Positions 45,700-57,344 of a DNA stretch of 64,000 nucleotides are shown here, piece after piece. A program made the translations under genes and the position numbers. The stretch is from assembly GCA_004794655.1 (NCBI GenBank), contig SMMW01000585.1, forward strand, positions 8,369,501 through 8,433,500. Direction: 5' to 3'. The DNA is from Marisa cornuarietis (lineage: Eukaryota > Mollusca > Gastropoda > Architaenioglossa > Ampullariidae). Position 1 is the first letter of the stretch; each line of letters opens with the position of its first letter. The notes below the pieces were generated by a model. It did no database searches. It saw only the letters and a program-made list of their open reading frames with translations, and was not told the DNA's origin.

Positions 45700-48600
45700 T
45701 CTCCTCTGTGTGTGTGAGAGAGAGCCAATCGGTAATCACGTCCTTATACATTTATAGCTTTTAGCTACAAAATAGCTTGTCACAGAGAGCAAAAACTGCT
45801 ATGAAATCATAGAACATAATTATGAATGTGAAAAGGTGCTTCACAATAGTTGACATAGGGATTTCAACACATTTTCGCATTAATCTTAAAACCCAGGACG
45901 AATCTTGAGACTGTAAACACCTTTATTTTTAAATTTTCGTTTCTGTATCATTGTGAGGACAAAATTGCGATAATACACAAAGCTTGAAGCACATTTTCTG
46001 GACAACGAAAAGGGGAGAGTGAAAATAAAGAGGGGGAAATGGGGTTACCTGTTGTATAGCTCTTAACATGTCAGAAATCTTAAGATAAAGTGTATTCTCA
46101 GCAACTGATTTGTCGTGTCATCAACTGCGAGCGTGTTCTAAGGGAGATAATTGAAGCTTGCGTTCGTCGTATGTCCGGTTGTCATCCCCTCGCACTGACA
46201 GCATCGCTATTCTTGATCGTGTCTGCACGGTAGCGAGTCTTAAATTGTAAACTAAATGTGCTAAACAAGGTTATTTGTGGTAGACTTAAATAAAGTTTAG
46301 TTATCCATAAATTCTCTGACGTTATTAAGGAGAGGTGGACAAAATGAAGAGACAGGAGGGAAGTGGGGAAGTAAGACCCCAAGAGGGAAAAGACGGCGAG
46401 ATCTTGGTGGCAATTATGGGGTGTAGTACCCACAGGGTAAATGGTATTTGTAGAACTATTTTCTTTTATTTGAGTTGAAGCCTGGGTTCGAGGGTATCCG
46501 GGTCTGTGACATTTTGCCCACCCAGCAGATGATTTTTCCGGGAGGAAAAAAAGACTAAACACGTGAAATCACAGTTCACTCCAACATGACTTTGAGACAA
46601 TTGACGTTTAAGTAAGCGCGCGTGTGACTTGGTGAATATTGATAGTGGAATTTTAAGCGGCTTAGTGAGCTTCCGCAGCTGACTGAAGGAGGGTAGGATA
46701 TGAAACAAACCCCCATTCCCCGAAAAAAAATCCCACTCCAGGAGGCTGACGCACATCACATCATTAGACGTTATAGCTAGATGACCATCAGCAATCAGCT
46801 AAATTTGTAATGAAAGATTTCGCAGCTTAGCCGACTACATGTGAGCCATTCAGCTAGCACTTGATGTATACCTGGCCCTTGACCGTCACACATACAGCAG
46901 CGTTCACTTGGTGCCATACTCATTTCATCGAATGTGTGTTCCTTGCCCGAGGGGGTGGGGTTTTTGCTAAATTGAATGTAGGGTTTTACCCTATGTTCAC
47001 GATTGGTAGGCCAGGGTGGCGGGGAGATGCGGGTAACGAGGCTGGGGGTGGGTGGGTTGTGTACTTCACACAGACGACCCAGCTGTTCAGTAGGCAGCTA
47101 AATTCGATGAGAGTTGAGGAAAGAAAGACAGCGAGGGAGACGACTACCCTCATGAAAGAAAACAAAAAGCTGTCCCGTAATAAGTGCGGTATATCTTCCC
47201 CAATGACCAAAAGGTTATATGACTACTTTTACATTTATAACATTTTGACAGCTCATCCGTAGCTAATTGTAACTGAAGAAAAGCCGAGATATTAAATGGA
47301 AATGATGAAAATTTATTCAGCTTATCCATATTTGTGAAAATATTGAATTCATAGTTGCTCTCCTGCAATACTGAAGCTTAATCAGCAAATGCATAGAGAT
47401 ATCACTGGATGACAATTTTTACATATTTTCATCCCAAATCTCTCCTTGTACACAAACAGGTCTGGGCGAACAATACAGAATACATTAAAATAAGATTTGA
47501 ATATATATGTAACAAGTAACAATGCAGAAATCATTATCATCACAACCTTAAGCAGATCGAATAGAACGGAAAGTAGAATAATTACTTTCAGTATTAAAAA
47601 AATTACATAGAAAGCCATGGTACAAAAACACACAGTGGCTGAAACATAAACAACCTTAAGATGCCTTCACAAAGTACGATTCTCTGATTTCTTTCTCCAG
47701 TTTAGTCCTGCTGTTCAGAAAAATGTCAACTAGGTCATACCGATTATATATGTACAAAAGTTCAGAAACGTTGAACAAGTAGCGTATAAAAAGATGTTTC
47801 GGGCTTGATCCCCCCCCCCTCTTTTTTTTTTTTTTTTGGACAGCTGGTAAAATCAGCAACTAGAAGAAATCGGTTGTACTGGAGTTGAAAGAAAATCTTA
47901 GTAAAAAAGAAAAAAATGTTTAATTTTGATTATTGCTTGTAAAGCGTCTTAATAAAACGTAATGAAATATAATCATCTTGTTTTCAAATTTTAAGAGTAA
48001 AATGAAGATAAACTCTTAATAGTGAAGTAAAAAATTCGCTAGGAACCTTTAACAGTATAACTAAGTAAAAGTTACTACAGATATCACATCTTGTACGGAA
48101 ACTATTGGAGGGAAACGAAAACGAACCGAAGAAATGGGAAGTCCAAGAATAATTTGCCGCTTTTCTGTTATGTAACGGAAGTGTGCCTTCAAACTATATA
48201 CATTCAAGCCACGAACAAAGCAATAAAACCACATTTAATGCATTTCTGGCATAAAATGGGTCTGACGGAACATTTTGTAATTAATCTGTATCCAATAAAC
48301 AAACGATGATGATTTTAGCTACGTTAAAGCACCAGGGTAGGAACGGGGGGGGGAGCAGTCACCCCCTCAATAAAGATACCGAGGAGGCCACGTTATTAAC
48401 TGTCAGCATGAAGTTTGCCCCCCAACCCATCCCGCCCAAAACCGAGCATCTTCCTACGCCACTGTAAAGGGAATGCAGAATTTCCTGTCAAATTCGCAGT
48501 GTTTAGAAGTCGGTTATTCTATAATATAGACCTGGATCGCGTGCAGAACATTGCCACAAGAATAATAATTTAATTTACTAGTTGGCACAATGGACAGTTG

Positions 48601-50850
48601 TACTGTAATATAATAAAGAAGCAATGAACGTACGTTTCCCCCAAAATGTAATCTGACCACGTGTGTGTGTGTGTGTGTGCGCGCGCGCGCAAAAGAGAGA
48701 ATCTGAACGTCTGTAAAACAACGTGCGCATACTCCAACCAAGTTATAAAACCCAGCTTAAAAACTGCTTCCAGTACTTGGCCAAGCGACCTCGGTAAGCT
48801 ACAGGAAATAAGAAAAAAAACCTGTTGCGGCCTTCCTTGTTTTGTGCGTTACATAAACGTGTTTGTTTTAGCCACTACAGCGGTGATATATTTTATGTGT
48901 ATAAACTTTTACATATATTTAAAATCAGTCTACTTTATTGCGAAAACATAACAAAATACTCTAAAAATATAAAAAAAAGACTTACATTCTTTGAGCTTCA
49001 TAGCCTGCAATAGTTTTTTTTCTATTTTTTTTTTCTTCCTGGAACCGAACCACAGTGAAAACTCTCATACGGCCACACGCAACTTTTGCGGTCGACTTTT
49101 CTAAGCAGATGAGTGTTCAGCTCGGTGAAAAAGAATCAACAGAAAGCAACAGACCCTAATCCTCAAGCCTCAGGAAGTTATTTGCATGTTCCTAAATCAG
49201 TAATCATCTTAAAAGCAGAGTGGCCGCACAGCATGGTCCCATTATCCAGAGATCCCTAGATCTCTGCATTGTCGAAGGGAGAAATGGCGTAATCAGTACC
49301 AAAACGAACAAATGAAATAAGATTTCTAGCAGTTGATCATACGGGTGTTAAAAAAAAAAAAATGCATTGAAGTCATACCCTGTGTGTTTCAGTCGTTTTC
49401 TTGATAACTGAACATTCGTAACGAGACGCAAATCAGAGGGTGCCTCGTGACTGCCACCAGCAAGATGGCCTCTGGCTAGCAACTGCTCGGCATTGTATTC
49501 CAGAACACAGCCCCGCCCTCCCCACTCCTCTAAAAAAAGGTGCGAAGAATCTACCAAGGTGCAAAATAGATACGACCTGCCCATACAGCATAATCAAAAT
49601 TAGTATGGCTGGTCGCTTTACAAATCCGCGAATGAAATCCGTTTTGATCTGAACTGGTGGACTCTAGGACCATCCTGAGATTGATGTCTATGTTTACAAG
49701 AAGAAGGAATGGTTTTGATATGGTATAGGTGTAAAGAAATTAAAACAAAAATGAAATCAAAGGTGTACTGTCTTTGTAAGTATACAATTTGGGACTATAG
49801 CCACTAATTAACAATGGACAATACTTAAAAATCGCATAACAGTGGAGGTAATAAAAAAAGAAGAAAAGAAAAGAAAACAACTTGGAACTGCGGTCCCAAA
49901 TGAGAAAAGTGTTTAGAGCTTGACTAGCCGGCCGTTCATTTTCGCAGAGTGTGTATGTTTGTCACAAAATCACAAAAACTATTATTAGTTACCGGCAGAA
50001 GAATTTTTTAAAATGCTGCACCGTAACTGTTTAAGCCGTATGCTAAACTAAATTGCAAGACCATTGGAATGTAGGTAAAGCTGAGTTGCTGAGTCCCCCC
50101 TACCAAAAAAACAAAACAAAACAAAACAAAAACACCAAAACAACAAAAAACAAACAAGAAACCCAAACAAATTGTGCATCCCCACCCTAAAAACAACTGC
50201 TTGTACGCGATCGCAGACGAACTGTAGGTGTTAGCATATCGCTTCTTTAACCAGAACTATTGAGAGAACATTAACACAAATTAATAAACAGATTGTGGCG
50301 TACGAGCCAGTAAACGGTACTGACCTATATTCAATCATGATATTCATTTTGCTCGTGCTGACCACGCGGTATTTTTCTGTTCGAAAAATTTAAACAAAGC
50401 CGAAATTTAGCTATACACTTAATGATTCTACTGGCAATGTTGTTTAGCATGAGACCGAATTTTAGTCTAAATTCATTTTCTCTTACAACTCAGAGAAAAG
50501 TTACAGTTTTTGTCATCTACATTTAAAAAACTGAATCTGTCTCTTTTACTAAAACAAAAGAGTCATACAGAAACCATACACAAACTGGGAGATGCATTCG
50601 ACAGCCGGTTAACTCGGGGACTTTAGTAAAAATTTAACAAAATCTTGTTATTCAGTGACAATTCTTACCTAGTATACGCAGTAAAAAGTTTAAATTGTAA
50701 TACATTTGGTACAAAATTCATCGAACATTTGCAGTTAAACAACAACATAATATGTTTGTATTGTACAGAAAATTCCTGGAATGCATTGAACGATAATTTT
50801 AAGTCCAACAGCAGAAATATGTCGCTTTACAGGAACGAGGCGAAGAAAAA
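45700..50850. other. A-rich interval, no gene established
   Basis: Contains (GT)n-(GC)n at 48660-48690, a C/T homopolymer run at 47811-47837 and A-rich low-complexity DNA at 49850-49880 and 50100-50160. Minus-strand frames at 47656-47835 (ending RESYFVKAS) and 47382-47633 (hydrophobic) are open but have no recognised family or clear splice sites. Confidence 0.35.
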
Positions 50851-50855
50851 AAAAG

Positions 50856-50861
50856 TTTAAT
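50856..50861 (-). promoter_or_regulatory. Possible poly(A) signal ATTAAA of the secreted-protein gene
   Basis: On the minus strand ATTAAA lies about 370 bp beyond the TGA at 51230. No closer canonical signal was found. Confidence 0.25.
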
Positions 50862-51229
50862 GAAAGGAGCTTACAGCGCATAGTTTGAATTTAGGATTAT
50901 TGGGAGAGCTAAGGTAAGGAAAGGTAAACAAGGGGACGAGGGGAGAGAGAGAGAAAGACTTGGGAAGGGGGTGGGGGAACTAACGGGCCGACAGAGAGCC
51001 AGAAAGATAGAAATAAAGGGGAGAATAATAAAAAGAGCCCCGTTTCCTGGCCTTTTCACACATGATCACTCTGATGTGTATTGATCAACTTTCACTCTGT
51101 CAGTTTGAAGGCGTGATGGGCGACGTTGTCTAAGGTTTTCGTGTCCCACCTCACATGGAGCAATCAATCAAGGGGTGACCATGAGCACAGCTCACTGGAC
51201 CCGTAATCCGTAAGTACGAATAGCACCCA

Positions 51230-54200
51230 TCAGGAGCGAGAAGTCAGTCTCACCATTTCTAGGGTTGACAGCCACGCGGCAAAGAATAACCACAAGCTAG
51301 AACAACGGGACATCGACGAACCTGCAACAAAACCGGAGATTAAATAAAATCTTTTAAAAATACTTTCAACGGTTCAATGTTTTTATGAAGACGAAAAACG
51401 TAGCGCCAATGCAAACGTCAAACCTTTCGTTAAAGTCTTTTCGTGCACTGTGAAACTAACACTCGTGAACACTTCACTGAGATTTTGTGATTCAGAAAGT
51501 ATATCACTGAAGGTCTAATGGGGTACAATTTTTTTAAATTTTTTAATGACTTGGTAAATCTCAGTAGAAGATATTATTTCTCAAAATCCGGGTGAATAGC
51601 GGCCCTCAATCCCGTCCGTTCTCGAGATACACTCCTACAAACATCAACATTGTCAAAGCTACAGGCAATGGGGGAGCTGAGACCTTATGTTGACAAACAC
51701 AGCCTCACAAGACCTGTGCCTGGTTAGGTTGGTAAGCATGTATCTCAAGAGAAAGGACAGGTGAGAATTCACTTAAATTTTGGGAGATTGTACCTTGCAC
51801 TGGGGTTTATCTAACTGCGCCCCACTAGACCTGCGCCAACATTCACGCCTTTGTGGATAAGCAATAGACAATCTCGTGGATTAAACAATGGTGGGGGAGA
51901 GGGATGCAAATCTATGGGAAACTTGGCGGTCTTTGTCGCCACTGCTTCTTTTCCCGGCTAATGCAAACTACTATAGCTTGAGTTACATGTGAATGGTAGA
52001 GGAAGTCAACTGTTTTAATCAAATGGACAAAGACGAAAACAAGACATTTAAAAATTTATGATGATGATAGGAAAATCAATGCAGAGAGAGAGAGAGAGAG
52101 AGTGCGTGTTTCATTTATGTCAACCGTTCACTTAGAGGAGAGAGAAATACCAGATCTGTACAACAACAAAAGGTATACGAAAAGTATGATGAAAAACTAT
52201 ACGAAAGGTAGTGATTATAATGTTCCCGCGTATTTATAAAAAATGTCTGTGTGTGGAGACACGAGAGAAAGGCGAGAGACAGAGAGAGATCGACTGGGGG
52301 GCTGAGAGAGATGTGATTTCATACCCTTTTTAAAGAACACCACCAATACCTACAACAACATACCGTTTGCATTCTGGCTGCTGCTGTTGCCCTGCTCGTT
52401 ATCATCTTCATTATCCTCATCCTCATCCTCCTCATCGTCATCTTTTCCTTCCTCGGACGTGGACTTTGGTTCCTGAGTCGTCGTGAGCAGCGTCTTCTCC
52501 ATGACGACAGTGCTGGCGACAGTGCTGCCGCCACGAATCACCAACGACTGCAGCTCCAGCCAGAGCTCCTCCGACGGCCTGCAGTTGCTTGGGGAATGTG
52601 TGTAGCTAGCGTAGGCGCTCGTGGTGTTGAGAAAACATTCCGGAATGTTCCGCGCGACACACCGCCACATCTCAAAAAGCGCCCTGCACAGAATGTCACC
52701 AGACCGTCGAGTATGCGAGACCTGTACATCATTAACAATCAATGTGCATCCAAATGTTAGAAGTTCTGGGGTCTGTCGGACCACAGTCAACTATCAACAT
52801 GGGTCAAGTGTTAAAAGTTCAGGGGGCTGTCGAACCACAGTCATCTACCAACGTGCGCCAAGTGCTAGAAGTTGTATCTGCCAAGCTGCGAGTTCCCTGG
52901 ACTCACTGGAACTCAATGGAAGCATCGATAGAGAAACAAATGCTACCTCAGACTTTTGTTAGTTTCGTAAAAAAATAAGCTTACATCTGTGGAAATACAC
53001 GGGGTCTGTCATGCCACTCTGTAAGTCCGTGGACACATGTATATTTGCGCAATATGTATGAACGAAAATACAGTAATGTCACCTCATAATACAGAATAAA
53101 GTAGGATGAACTCTGACATAACTCGCATTTGGCTTTTTGTGAGCGCCTTCTCAAATCTACTGCTTTTTTGTGTCCGAGTCATTCGTTTACTCTCATTTCG
53201 ATAACAGTAAGTGGTAGTAAGTGGCATGCAAAAAACCTAAAACTAGAAAAAAAAAAATCAAGTGGAGTCAAATGTCAGTTACTTTAACTGCGTCAAGCAG
53301 GAGTTGAGTCCCCTTTACCTCTCAAAAACAAACAAACAAACAAAAGAAGTCAGTGTGATACGTAACAGCTCCACTAGGTTTAGAATGTTTCTCAAACGAT
53401 TACTTTCACCTTTCCGAAACAACTGCAGTGAACGAGGCTGTTCGTTGATCCTATCTAGATTACCGAAGTCAGCACCAGCAACACATTTACAAAAAAAGGC
53501 AAGCCTAGGAGGCTGAGATTTCCAGTCTCTCCCAGTCTTAAGAGTTGTGTGAGCGTTACTTTTCCTACACAAGTAAGTGCCAATTTGAATACTTTGCAGG
53601 TGCTTTTAAACACTACCTTTCTTAACAAGATATTTAAAATACTCGTTGAATGATTGTACTTTTAGAGAAGGTGCCAAAACTTTTTATGCCAAAAAAAAAG
53701 AAAAAAAAGAGAGAAACCGAAAGAAATAAGAAAAACGTTTTGTCAACAGTGTGTTGTGACCTGAGCCATTACATCATGGGAGACTGTGAAACTCACGTGC
53801 ATATCTCCGAGTGAGCTGACATCTTCTCGGCATCTGTGAAGCGTTTATTCTGCTCGCGACATTCGGTTTGCAAACGAATAAAGTTTTCTTGTTGGCACGT
53901 TCGTAGAGTCGATGCCACTGCAATAAAAAAAAATTACATCATTTGTAATATCACACATACGTATATCAGACGTGTATTGTGCATGTTGGTTTGTTGTTGT
54001 AGCCACTGCTCTGTGTATGTGTGTGGTGGGGAGGGAGAAGAGAAGACGTTGTCGGCACAGGAAACACTTTCAGACTATCATCATCTACCAGGTTAATAAA
54101 ATATCACAGAACAACACCAGATTTTTTTCCGACAACTTTGCTAACATCAAGACGAATAGTTTACAACAAATGGTGTTACATTCCCAGCGAATAGGGAAGC

Positions 54201-54501
54201 CATGCGTGGAACAACGGCTCTGACTTCATTAAAGTGGTTGGGATGGAAAAAAAGGTGATGACAAAAGATTTCTTAAGAGTTTTTTTCCCCATTTATACGT
54301 GCATCGCTCATGGAAAACGATAAAAGATTTATATTATCCAAAAATTCACACCTCATAGTACAAAGACAGATGACAAGTGAGGACGGTTGAGACTGTTCAC
54401 TCATAATAACAACCTTCAACCTTACCTGTCATCAAAAGAGCCAAAAGTACCGCCGTGCGACAGAAGTCATGTGAACATTGTGAAACTGCAGCAGGCCACA
54501 T
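51230..54501 (-). CDS. Secreted six-cysteine protein with C-terminal hydrophobic tail, 4 exons, 202 aa
   Basis: Family not recognised. Exons (minus): 54501-54426, 53917-53797, 52683-52364, 51321-51230 (TGA). Phases 1, 2 and 1 match at every join; donors are GTAAGG, GTGAGT and GTATGT; acceptors include TTTTATTGCAG and TTTTGTTGCAG. Exon 1 encodes a signal peptide (MWPAAVSQC...TAVLLALLMT). Exons 2-3 hold six cysteines spaced C-x11-C-x19-C-x8-C-x7-C-x17-C, with one NTT glycosylation site. Then follows a Thr/Ser/Glu/Asp-rich linker with a long acidic run. Exon 4 is NGSSMSRC plus a hydrophobic LWLFFAAWL segment near the end, suggesting a GPI-anchor signal or a short membrane anchor. The cysteine layout recalls small extracellular domains such as nematode DUF19, but that is only a resemblance. 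Exon 1 may extend upstream to an acceptor at 54605, since the frame stays open. Confidence 0.72.
51568..51811 (+). repeat. Dispersed repeat R2, copy 2
   Basis: Direct-orientation relative of 20762-21038. It lies in the last intron of the secreted-protein gene. It shares TTCTCGAGATACAC and an AAACATCAACATT block that also resembles repeat D. Confidence 0.65.
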
Positions 54502-56490
54502 GCCAAAAGCAAGTTCGTTAACAAGGTAAACAGCAGGCAGGCCCTTTTCACACCAGCAAACGTGTGTACCCTCGTGTAGATCTCCCAGACGGGCAACACA
54601 CACAGCTGCAAATTAAATATCCTGTTGATCGAGCGAGGAGTCGAGTAATCGAGCCACGGAACAAGTTTTTCCAAGTCAGCGACTCTTCTCGCAGCGAAAC
54701 TGCAGGTTCTGATGCACGAACACACACACACACACACACGCAGCGCCGCAAGACGAGTTTAGCACCTGTGTGCACTTCAACCTTACAACGGCCGACTCCA
54801 CAATCTCATTACGCCGCCTTATATCTATCAGGAGGATGCACACCATGGATAGAAACGTGACTAACGGGACGAACTTTCCAGCCAAATCATACGTACGGCA
54901 AACTCAACACAGTCATCGGGAAGTCATGTCGATCGACCACGCGCTGTGACTAATAAACCTCCTTCCACCTCCCACCCACCCCACCCCCGACACACACACA
55001 CACACAATGAACAGCCACCCCACACGGCGACCTCGGATGACACTGGGTTGGCCCAGCGCTTGGCTAGTTTTCGGCTCGCAAAGGCAATTGTGTAGATACC
55101 GGCGGTCAAGTTCTACTGGCTTTAACTTCCAGGGGAGTGCTTTCTTATCGCAACGCACGTAGGCGGGTGCAGACGAAGACTTTGAAAAATGCTCATTTAG
55201 CGCCGAGACCTTTCGGTGGAGGTATTCCGAGAGACGGCGACTCGATCTGTTGCCCCTTTGCGTATCGGGGATTCTGTCGAAACACTTCCGACCCATCCCA
55301 TATTTTTGTTTCGTCTACCATCCCTTCAAGCTCGCGCAGGAGCTTCGAGTTCTTAAAATAAAACGACTGTGATATTTTTAATCGTTGCTGGACCTTTCTG
55401 ATGTGACAAATTTAGGAACAGCTAACCTCAAAGTTTTGTTTCTGACTGGGTTGTTAGATTAGTTACAGCAAGTTTTTATTGTATTAATCAAACACCATTT
55501 TGTTTTAAAGTCCACGTTATACTTAGTCACAGAATAAATGTGAAGATAAATGGCTTAAAAATAATTACAGAATAACCAAAACCTTTATCCAGGGTCAATT
55601 CGAAAATGTCGCAAATATAAACACGTGGTGTATTTATCATAAGTTTGTGTACTCCAGATGTCATTCCTGAAAGAACTGTAACGGGAACCCATACTGACAT
55701 ACTCGATAAACATTAACAACCAACAGGAACCAAGACAACCTTTGTACTATCAGAGGGCAATGGGGGAAAGATCAGCGTGGGCTGGTGACCCAGAGACTGA
55801 TACAGGACATCACTGCGAGACAGTTACAGCGCTAATTAACCTTATCCTTGAACTCGGGGATTGGCCATACGCCACTAATAAGTGTAGCTATCGATCACCA
55901 ACTGTCCTACGTCCTCCGCGGGGTCAGAGGGACGTGGTGATTGTCAGCCTCACTCATGACCGGTGCATGACCATCGTCAGGGGATAGTCCACGAGACAGG
56001 TGATCCAGCATTACGCAGCAGAGTTTGGTTAAAATGAACCTTATTTGGCTTCTTCTCTTTATGTGTTTGAGGGAGGGCGATCCAATTTAACTTCTCTGTG
56101 CTGTGATCTTTCTTCACCGCTACTGAAAGCGCTAACGACATAGGGTTTATTCAATTTGCACGCCGCCGCGATGACGTTAACACTTTGCTGGCTGCTTTGC
56201 TTCTGTCTGATTTTACCTGTAACTACGAACTGCCTGTCAATGTTATTTCATAAAATATTTCAGCAATGGTGACCTTAAAATGCTGGAGTGTTTATCAAAA
56301 TAACAGCTTAATGGATCTCCCTCCCCCGCTCCTTCAAGATGGAGGGTGAGTGTGGGTGGGTCGGGGTTGGAGAAGTGGACAAGTGAGTGTGTGTGTGTGT
56401 GGGTAAGAGCTGATGAACTCATCCAGGCGAGTCGACATGCATGCTGTCGGAACGTGCATATGTTGGCGTATTGTCAAGAAGAAATCGTTC
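54502..56490. other. Upstream region of the secreted-protein gene
   Basis: GC and CpG content rise in 54600-55330, consistent with a promoter/leader for the minus-strand gene. Two (CA)n tracts are at 54721-54739 and 54990-55006. Longer open frames on both strands at 54910-55360 show no recognisable protein features. Confidence 0.35.
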
Positions 56491-56532
56491 TTACGGTACA
56501 CATAGTGGCAGCTCTAAGCCGTCACGACCTAC

Positions 56533-56679
56533 AAAAGATGGGTAATTTGCACACAATGCAGCCCTTTCATTCCAACATCCGGGCGAGACGACAGCGGTGT
56601 CCGTAAATAGAAACATCAGTAGAACCAGCACGGCGACTCCAGAAACACCTCCAACATCCCTTTCGCTAAAGGGGGTCAT
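56533..56679 (-). CDS. Candidate exon encoding a signal peptide
   Basis: The ATG at 56679 opens 49 codons: an n-region (MTPFSERDVGG), a hydrophobic core VAVLVLLMFLF, and a small-residue stretch followed by a Cys-containing mature start (CWNERAALC). A GTAGGT donor at 56532 closes it in phase 0. No downstream exon could be joined with confidence: the nearest acceptor-like site, near 55830, gives an immediate stop in that phase. It may be the first exon of a short secreted protein or a chance frame. Confidence 0.25.
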
Positions 56680-57084
56680 CAGTGCAGAAATACTTCCTGG
56701 CTTAGCGGGCGCGATGGATAAGCACTGAACACTCAAACTGTTAATTAGACTACATCTACTTGTGAACGAGGGGGTGAGGAGGTGAGGGTGCGGAAGGCGA
56801 CGGGGACTAATTCCTTTGCAGGAGTTTGTCAGAGTCGGCTGCGTAGAAGAGAAAAGGCTGTTAACAAACCGTCTGAGATGTAACATCAAAGAAAGCTGAT
56901 GTTGAATATGCTTTGTAGGGGAAAAATGACGGATAATAAAATATGGGTTCTTTCCTCGAGGCTTGATTTCGTTTTGTAGCGACTGTTTTCCAGGGAAAGT
57001 GCACTAAAGCACTCGGGGTATAACATGTACGGTTTTATTTGTGCCGTTTCCTCCGGTTCTGAAAAACTGCTACTATAGCACGAT

Positions 57085-57340
57085 AAATGCAGACTTTCAG
57101 CGTCTGAATAATCCGAAATGTCTCTCATTCATCTCTCTGTTTGGTGTTGACTGCAGGTAATGTTGTGACTAGTGTACTAGTATGATGTAGACACTGTTCG
57201 CGACGCTCGTTGATCGCAGGTACTTTGTTACCGGATAATTACTTAACGGATGGGTTTTAGAGGCTGAAATTTACAGGTTAGTTTTATATCACCTATATCT
57301 ATCGATATCTGCAAAAAACGCGAACCATTCGGGTTGGTCT
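57085..57340 (+). mobile_element. Rearranged single-arm relative of the 11.4-kb TTAA element
   Basis: It matches the right arm of the element at 11451-12021 in order: the GTTTGGTGTTGACTGC block, ACGGATGG, AATTTACAGGTTAG, CTATATCTA and the end GGTTGGTCT followed by TTAA (57341-57344). The left arm is missing. Just upstream, GGTTCTG...AACTGCTAC is an inverted copy of a segment of the full element, so the copy was rearranged. Confidence 0.7.
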
Positions 57341-57344
57341 TTAA

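Noticed and set aside
46182..46562. 126-codon minus-strand frame
   Set aside because: No recognisable motif, no splice signals with matching phase, and the composition looks non-coding.
47382..47859. Two adjacent minus-strand frames (one hydrophobic, one ending RESYFVKAS)
   Set aside because: The upstream one begins in a C/T homopolymer run and neither has convincing splice sites; not enough to call a gene.
50008..50196. Hydrophobic 62-codon minus-strand frame
   Set aside because: It is the translation of an A/C low-complexity tract.
54913..55296. 127-codon minus-strand frame upstream of the secreted-protein gene
   Set aside because: Part of it is translated from a (CA)n tract and nothing joins it in phase to the exon at 54501; more likely leader or promoter.
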